Assembly: GCA_947359465.1 (NCBI GenBank)
Contig: OX375872.1
Location: 2,586,395 to 2,650,394 of the forward strand
DNA: 64,000 nt
Source of the DNA: Metellina segmentata
Taxonomy: Eukaryota > Arthropoda > Arachnida > Araneae > Tetragnathidae
Direction of reading: 5' to 3'
Shown here: piece by piece, positions 58,171-64,000 of the stretch
Layout of the letters: the number at the start of each line of letters is the position of its first letter
How positions within the stretch are numbered: position 1 is the first letter of the stretch
Made by a program: the position numbers and the translations under genes
The notes under the pieces: model-generated
Seen by the model: only the letters and a program-made list of their open reading frames with translations
Told to the model about the DNA's origin: nothing
The model's database searches: none

Positions 58171-61100
58171 CTATATGAGATTTAAAAAACCAACTGAATG
58201 TAAAAATGCAAAAAGGTTTGAATGGGGATTTTCCCCAATCAAATCTCGCATATTTAAAAAAGTACTCTAAAAAAATTTAAGACGTTGATAATTAAAAACA
58301 GGACGGACAATTAAAATATGATCTACAGTAAAAGAAGTGGAGCACGAATTATAATTTGGGACGCTCTCTCCCAGAAACAGATGACGATGAGTGAAACGAG
58401 TATGTCCAATACGAAGGCGAGTCAATTTGACGTCACTCCTTCGCATGGGTGCAGATGGCCATGGATGAATAAATGGTTTGATGGAATGTAGCTTGTTGTG
58501 GATTTGCAGATCCCAAGATTCTTGCCATAATGAATTGAAAATATCTTTTGTATACATCTTGATGTCAGTAAAAGGAACGGCCTGCTGCAGTGGAACCGAG
58601 GCTGCTTTCGCAGCACTGTCAGCAAGCTCATTACCTTTGATGTCCACGTGACTCGAGACCCAACAAAAAAGAATATCAAAACCCCTGCTCTTCAACGTGC
58701 GTAAGATTTTAAATATATCCGACACGACAGGATGGCAAGTGATGGTATATTGCTCCAGTTGTTGTAAGACACTCATGCTGTCAGTGTATACACAGAATGA
58801 ATGGTAGGTGTAAGAGTTAATTTGTTGAAGCGCGTGATAAATTGCTACGGCCTCAGCAGTGTATACAGAGCAGGATCGATGTAGGCTATAACTATATGTG
58901 CAGTCTTGAAAGACAATTCCACAGCCCACATATCCTATTCCTTTGGACCCATCAGTAAAAACTGGTTTGTAAGTGTTATATTGACAGCGGTGTAAAGAAT
59001 ATAATTGTTGAAAAACAGCAGCTGGAGCAGTGTCATATTTATTATATTTAGCGAAAGGGTTAAGAAAAGTTATATGCGGTAGATCCCAAGGTGGAAAAAG
59101 AAATGTATCGTTTATGTGGGTGACAATGTCACTTGTTCAAATCATTGACAATAGCTTTTGTCCGTTCATAAAAAGGACGTATATGAGTAGAACGGGCAAG
59201 ATAAAGTCGATTCAAACCAGGGTCGAGAGTCATGCGCTTCAAAGGATGAGATTGTGTTGATAAGATCTTGAAATAATAATTAGCAGACAACTTCTTGCGC
59301 CGTAAGTCAAGAGGGATTTCATGACATACCACATAGAGGCTCTGGACTGACGATGTGCGAAATGCACCAGAACAAATTCTCAGAGCAGAATGGTGAACTG
59401 TGTCCAATTTCCGTAGAGCAGAGATATTCGCAGTCCCATACACAATGCTGTCGTAATCAATTCTAGACAAGATGAAAGACTGATACACTCGGAGCAGTGA
59501 GACACGATTCGCTCCCCAAGATGTGCTTGATAACACCCTGAGGATGTTTAATATTTTCTCACACTTCCCTCGCAAATATAATATATGTGGAAGAAAGGTG
59601 AGTCTACGGTCAAATATTAATCCGAGGAATTTCATGTCATTGACTACGGGTATTATAATATTGCGAATGTGTATTTGTGGATCTGGATGTAGACCCCGTT
59701 TCCGACACAAATGGACACATCTACTCTTACTTGTGGACAGGGCCCGATTTAGAAAATTTGGTATAGTAGGCACAACACGCAGGAAGGCCCCCCCCCATGT
59801 TATTTGTTCATCACAAAAACTAATTTTATAACAATAATTGGTACTTACGTATTTGACTGTTGACCGTTTCACAGATGTCATCAAAAAGTTTGAGAAAATC
59901 GTGACATCACTTATAACTCTTGGCAAAACAAAATAAAGCAGATGAAAATCAAAAATATAATAGTTAGATAATTAATGTAATTACAAGAATGTGATAGTGG
60001 GGGAAACGGTCGACGGACATTTACGTAAATACCCAATAATATATGTAACTACTTAAAACTTTTTAAATTTTTTAGATACTTTTGAAACTTAGGGGCTCTC
60101 TAAATTATGGGGGCCCTAGGCCCGTGCCTCACTGGCCTAATGGTAAATCAGGGCCTGCTTGTGGATAATGTATGGCCGTTCTGGTCACACCACTTGACAA
60201 GATTGTTGACAGCTGTCTGAAGTTGTCGCTCGATCAATCGCATATCTGATCCCTGGCATGATATCTGCAAATCATCGACATATAATGAAGCATGAATTGA
60301 TGGAGGAAGTGCATGAAGTATGTTGCTGATATGAATAATGAAAAGGGTGACACTTAAAACAGATCCCTGAGGAACTCCCTCAGCCTGAATAAAATGATCT
60401 GATAAAATATTTCCAACACGTACCCTAAAGAGTCTCGAGGATAAAAAATTCTCAATAAAAAGAGGTAAGTTACCCTTGAAACCAAAATTAAACATATTTC
60501 AAAGGATGCCGTATCGCCATGTACGGTCATATGCCTTCTCAATGTCGAAGAAGATAGAAACTAAGTGATTCCTTCGCACAAAGGCATTGCGAATTTGCCT
60601 TTCGAGATAGATGGTATTATCAAGAGTGGATCTACCTTTACGGAAGCCACTCTGGTGCGAAGGGATGCACTTGTTTTTCTCCAATACAAAAACGAGACAG
60701 GCATTGACCATACGTTCCAGGGTTTTACATAGGCAGCTCGTTAAGGCAATTGGACGGTAACTCAGAGGGTCTTTTGGGTCCTTTCCGGGCTTCAGAATTG
60801 GAATCACAATACTCTCTTGCCACAAAGTGGGATACTTGTGCTCCATCCAAATTCTGTTATATAACAAAAGAATGTGTTTTAAAGAATCCAACGACAGGTG
60901 GTTAAGCATCTGGTAGGTGATTCCATCCGGCCCAGGACTGGTGTTGTGTGTTTGCGATAACGCCTTCTTCAACTCGAACATCGTGAGCTCACAATTATAA
61001 GAAAGATTGCATTTGCTTTTGAAATTAATATGTGTTCGTTCAGCTCGACTCTTAGTCATTAAAAAAGTACGACTATAAGAGTCAGAGCTCGATACACATG

Positions 61101-62282
61101 CAAATGCCTCTCCCATGACGTTAGCGATGTCTTGTGGAGAAGAGAACACAGCAGCGATGGTTTCTAAAATGGGAATGGAAAATTCACGATATAGACCATT
61201 CGCTGCCTTAACTCTTCTCCATAGTTGTTTGCTTGATGTTGATGAAGTGATTGAAGAGACGTATCTAGTCCAAGAATCCCTCTGGCTTTGACGCCTTATT
61301 TTACGAGCAAATGCCTTAGCCTGCTTAAAAGCAATCAAGTTGTTAGTTGTTGGGTACCTTCGAAATTTGTTCCAGAGTTTTCTTTGTCTTTTATAAGCTG
61401 CCTGGCATTCAATGCTCCACCAGGGCTTGGGAATTCTGCGTGGTTTTGAGGAACTTTTAGGAATAGCTGTGTCTGTAGCTTTTATAATGGCTTCGGTGAC
61501 ATTATTCACTGCGATGTTAATATCTCCACTGGAGACCATTGTCTCTACAATAACTGCTAGCTGCGAAAATGCAACCCAATCCGCTCGAAGATATAAGTAG
61601 GCAGGTGGTCGATGGTCGATGGTTCACTTTAGCGTTACTATCATGCGAGACGAAAAGGGGGAAGTGATTGCTGTTATGCAAGTCACTTCCTACTGTTAAA
61701 TTTAACAATGGCAGAAGTGCAGAAGAACATATGGCCAAGTCCAGTGAGTGAAATGTCCTCGTGGGTTCGTGAAAGTACGTTTTCTCGTCGGTATTAAGCA
61801 GACAGAGAGCGTGATTTGAGATTAACTGCTCAATTTGTTAACCACGATGATTTGTACTATCACTTCCCCAGAGGGTACTGTGACCATTTAGGTCACCGAG
61901 CAAAATAAAAGGGACTGGGAGTTGGTAGACCAGTCTGTTGAGTTCCTCTTAATTTACGACATCGTGTGGTGGCAGGTATAGGCAGCAGACTGTAACTAGA
62001 GAATGAATATGGATTCTTACGGCTACAGCCTGTAAAGATGTGCGAAGTGAAACTACAGTGCTGGGAAAATTGTGTGAAGTTAAAATGCACACACCTCCAG
62101 ACACTGTAGTACCAGCATCATGATCTAATGCAACTATACCTGAGTATCTTGCATGTGTGTGATGGTTTCAAGAATGTTTTTTGAAGCGCCACACATGCGG
62201 GATAGTTCGAAGATATAATCGTTTTGATGTCCTCTAGTTTGGATCGGAAACCACGACAGTTCCATGAGACAAAGGAACTCAT
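58171..62282 (-). pseudogene. LINE ORF2 (endonuclease, reverse transcriptase, RNase H), multiply broken
   Basis: ORF2 begins at the ATG 62280-62282, overlapping the ORF1 stop. Endonuclease blocks are FVSWNCRGF, ALQKTFLKP (the usual catalytic Glu is Lys), PVPFILLGDLNGHSTLWGS and SDLHNSNHFPLFVS. Reverse transcriptase follows: PWWSIECQAAYKRQRKLW, SPGPDGITYQML, FFDIEKAYDRTW, GVPQGSVLS and the catalytic YVDD. RNase H has VFTDGSKG, TAEAVAIYHAL, YTDSMSVLQQL and SSHVDIKGNELAD. The C-terminus ends FAFLHSVGFLNLI. Lesions: a frameshift near 62155, stops at 61949-61951 and 61838-61840, a 7-bp duplication at 61607-61620, TGA at 60499-60501, the hAT MITE at 59738-60157, a frameshift near 59131 and TAG near 58267. 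Without these the protein would be about 1220 residues. Confidence 0.9.
59738..60157. mobile_element. Non-autonomous hAT MITE nested in the LINE ORF2
   Basis: The element starts CAGGGCCCGATTTA (59738) and ends with the reverse complement of CAGGCCCTGATTTA (60157), giving imperfect 14-bp inverted repeats. It is flanked by the 8-bp duplication CTTGTGGA (59730-59737 and 60158-60165). Removing the element and one duplication joins the reverse transcriptase segment ending HTLSTS to KSRCVHLC in frame, which proves it is an insertion. It holds no transposase frame, so it must have been moved in trans. The 59129-59926 open frame begins inside it by chance. Confidence 0.93.
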
Positions 62283-63538
62283 TAAGGGCTGGAAGGTTCT
62301 TGTAAATGAATATCTGGCGGATCGTCTTTCAACAAGATATCTAAAATATCTTCGTCAGGAAGATCCAGTTGCATGGCACCTATGTTTCTGATGCGTTGAA
62401 GAACCGAATTTTGATTGGATAATCTGGAATGAGACAGATTACCCTTTGAAGTTCTTAGCTTTTGGGATTGCAAGGCTTTGGATTTCGCAAGAGTCTTCTT
62501 TGGTGATGAATTGCCTTGTGGAGGTGATGCGGTTCTTTTGACCGGAGATTTATTTGTTTTGGTGACTGATGGAGAAATTTTGTTTCCTTGTGTCTGTGTG
62601 CTTTTGGGTGGTATATTAGATGAGGAAGGTTTAGGTAGGAGGTAATTTTCAGTTTGAGTTGCAATATATGTAAAATAATTTTTTAATGTAGCCGAATAGG
62701 AAATCCCAGCTTTTGGTGTACGGGATTCAACTGTTTTTCGGGCTTCAGGGTATGTCAATTTTTGAGTAATTTTCAAGGATTGAATTTCTTTTTCGATTAT
62801 CCATTTGCTGCAAGTTCTTGAGTAGGATGGGTTTTCTCCTTTGCAATTGACACAATGAGCTGGAGCAGTGCAGTTATCACAGTCATGACCATTTTTTCCA
62901 CATTGCGCACAGATTATGCTTCCACGACAGGAAGCTTTTGAGTGTCCGAATTGTTGGCAACCGAAGCAGCGCACAGGATTCGGAATAAAAGGACGTACTG
63001 GGCAGCTCAGATAACCTGCTTTGATTCGTTCGGGTAGAGTAGGGGTGTCGAAAGTCAAGATTATGTGTTTTGTGGGAAATCTTTTCCCATCTCGACTGAT
63101 GGTGATTCTACGGACACCGCAGATACTTTACTAGTATTTCTACTCTTTCAGATTTTCTAGTATTTCCTCTTCGGTTGTGTAAAGTAAATCTGGCTCAGAG
63201 ATCACTCCACGGCTTGTGTTCAGTGATCGATGAGGAGTTACTGAGACGGTGAAAGGTCCTAGAGTATTTGTATTTCTTATAAGTTTAGCTTGCGCATCAG
63301 AAGCAACCTCGATGAGGAGGTCTCCCGAGCGAAGTTTTTTAATGACATTTACCGTACCTATGAATGATTGAATGCTTTTATTGATAAGAAACGGAGAGAC
63401 AGAGGTGAATGAAAGTTGATCAGAAATTTCTAGTGAACTGTTTAGTAGTTTAACAATAAAAAATCGGGCGTTAGAAAATTGCATTGTCGATGGTTGCTCC
63501 CCACCAGGGGGAGAAGATGTAGAAGATTCATAATCCAT
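62282..63538 (-). pseudogene. LINE ORF1 (gag-like nucleic-acid-binding protein), interrupted
   Basis: Starting from the ATG at 63536-63538 (MDYESSTSSPP), the frame gives about 418 residues. The N-terminal part is Ser/Pro-rich, and the middle (ending VTPHRSLNTSRG, then after the lesion VRRITISRDGKRFP) is the RNA-binding region usual in these ORF1 proteins. Three zinc knuckles follow at about residues 191-243 (62810-62968): CFGCQQFGHSKASC, CAQCGKNGHDCDNC and CVNCKGENPSYSRTC. In the third the expected His is Asn. The tail is basic and Ser/Lys/Pro-rich. Near 63120-63142 three in-frame stops (TAG, TAG, TAA) occur, next to a second copy of GAAATACTAG. A longer frame begins upstream at 63637, but the ATG at 63538 is the more natural start. 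The product would coat LINE RNA. Confidence 0.88.
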
Positions 63539-63980
63539 AATAATGAAAGTTAAAATTCGGACAGCGACGGCACCACCCACCATGGAGTCCAACGAGGGGA
63601 TGCAGAAAGTTCCTGCATCAGTGCTAACCGATGTCAATACGTGCTCAGCGCACCCCTGAGGCGGACTCCACCCTTAACGAGTTGCCCAGTAGGCGGCCGA
63701 TCACTTAGCCCTAGCCGACGACTGAGTCTAATCGACCAGCCGATTGATGCACACGGGACCAATGCACACCTCCCGTTTACCTGAAGCTAGGGCCGAAGCA
63801 ATGTATTGGGTCGGTGATATAATCCCCAAGAGGTGCTGAAAGCACAGACTGGCGAAAAGCTTCTCAAGGGGAGCCCCCACCTCCGAAGAGGCAACCCCAA
63901 CGAGGGAGGAAGGAAAAGCAAAGGGTAGAGGAGAAGAAGAACGAAAGGGATCACTCAGGGAAGAAGGAATGCCCCTGGGG
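63539..63980 (-). promoter_or_regulatory. LINE 5' UTR, presumed internal promoter
   Basis: About 440 bp lie between the 5' end of the LINE and the ATG of ORF1. The stretch is clearly more GC-rich than the surroundings. LINEs of this group carry an internal RNA polymerase II promoter here; I cannot point to individual promoter elements. Confidence 0.6.
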
Positions 63981-63996
63981 GTGCCTATGAGGAGGA
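63981..63996. repeat. 16-bp target-site duplication, right copy (LINE)
   Basis: GTGCCTATGAGGAGGA is identical to 57861-57876. The window ends four bases later, so flanking context is limited. Confidence 0.85.
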
Positions 63997-64000
63997 AAGG

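Larger units (their letters stand above)
57877..63980 (-). mobile_element. I-group non-LTR retrotransposon (LINE), near full length, inactive
   Basis: This 6.1-kb element on the minus strand has a 5' UTR (63539-63980), ORF1 with zinc knuckles, ORF2 with endonuclease, reverse transcriptase and RNase H, and a 3' UTR ending in short AATCC-type repeats. Identical 16-bp flanks (57861-57876 and 63981-63996) mark both ends, so the copy is not 5'-truncated. The combination of CCHC ORF1, apurinic-type endonuclease and RNase H fits the I group rather than Jockey, CR1 or RTE, which lack RNase H. It carries many disabling changes and a nested hAT MITE of 420 bp, so it is a fossil. Clade placement within the I group needs a tree. 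Confidence 0.92.

Noticed and set aside
58422..58679. 85-residue minus-strand frame inside the RNase H region
   Set aside because: Alternative-frame shadow of LINE ORF2.
59523..59831. 102-residue plus-strand frame
   Set aside because: Antisense shadow of the reverse transcriptase segment crossing into the hAT MITE.
62455..62664. 69-residue minus-strand frame inside ORF1
   Set aside because: Alternative-frame shadow of the basic C-terminal tail of LINE ORF1.

Overview
This is a repeat-rich nuclear window from an animal, most likely an arthropod and possibly a spider or other chelicerate. I base that on the transposon types present (an I-group LINE with RNase H, an RTE-like LINE fragment, hAT, Tc1 and Helitron-like relics, a tRNA-derived SINE) and on an AT-rich, gene-poor background. 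The species guess is an inference. I see no host protein-coding gene that I can defend.

Layout. (1) 1-1499 is AT-rich sequence without a recognisable gene. (2) 1508-3317 is a complete but dead hAT DNA transposon with 15-bp terminal inverted repeats (TIRs) and an 8-bp target-site duplication. (3) 3343-3982 is the C-terminal end of an RTE-like LINE reverse transcriptase. (4) 4138-52770 is a head-to-tail satellite array, about 48.6 kb long, with a monomer near 250 bp and roughly 190-195 copies; both ends lie inside the window. The interior is homogenised into higher-order units: 501-bp dimers, blocks repeated at offsets near 3.02, 3.27, 3.50 and 4.00 kb, and a 3.77-kb near-identical duplication. 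The two edges carry older, divergent monomer types not seen in the middle. One tRNA-derived SINE (15904-16170, minus strand, 13-bp target-site duplication) interrupts a monomer. (5) 52771-54380 holds a second, diverged repeat of about 190 bp, a Tc1 transposase relic and a Helitron-like segment. (6) 54381-57860 is unassigned AT-rich sequence with one perfect 13-bp inverted repeat. (7) 57877-63980 is an essentially full-length I-group LINE on the minus strand, flanked by a 16-bp target-site duplication, with ORF1 and ORF2 joined by a TAATG stop/start overlap. It is inactivated by stops, frameshifts and a nested 420-bp hAT MITE (59738-60157).

The elements do not form a pathway; the window records layered insertion and unequal exchange. 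The most interesting object is the satellite array, because both borders are visible and its internal history (divergent edges, homogenised core, nested duplications, one unamplified SINE) can be read directly. All identity statements are by eye; no alignment or database search was run.
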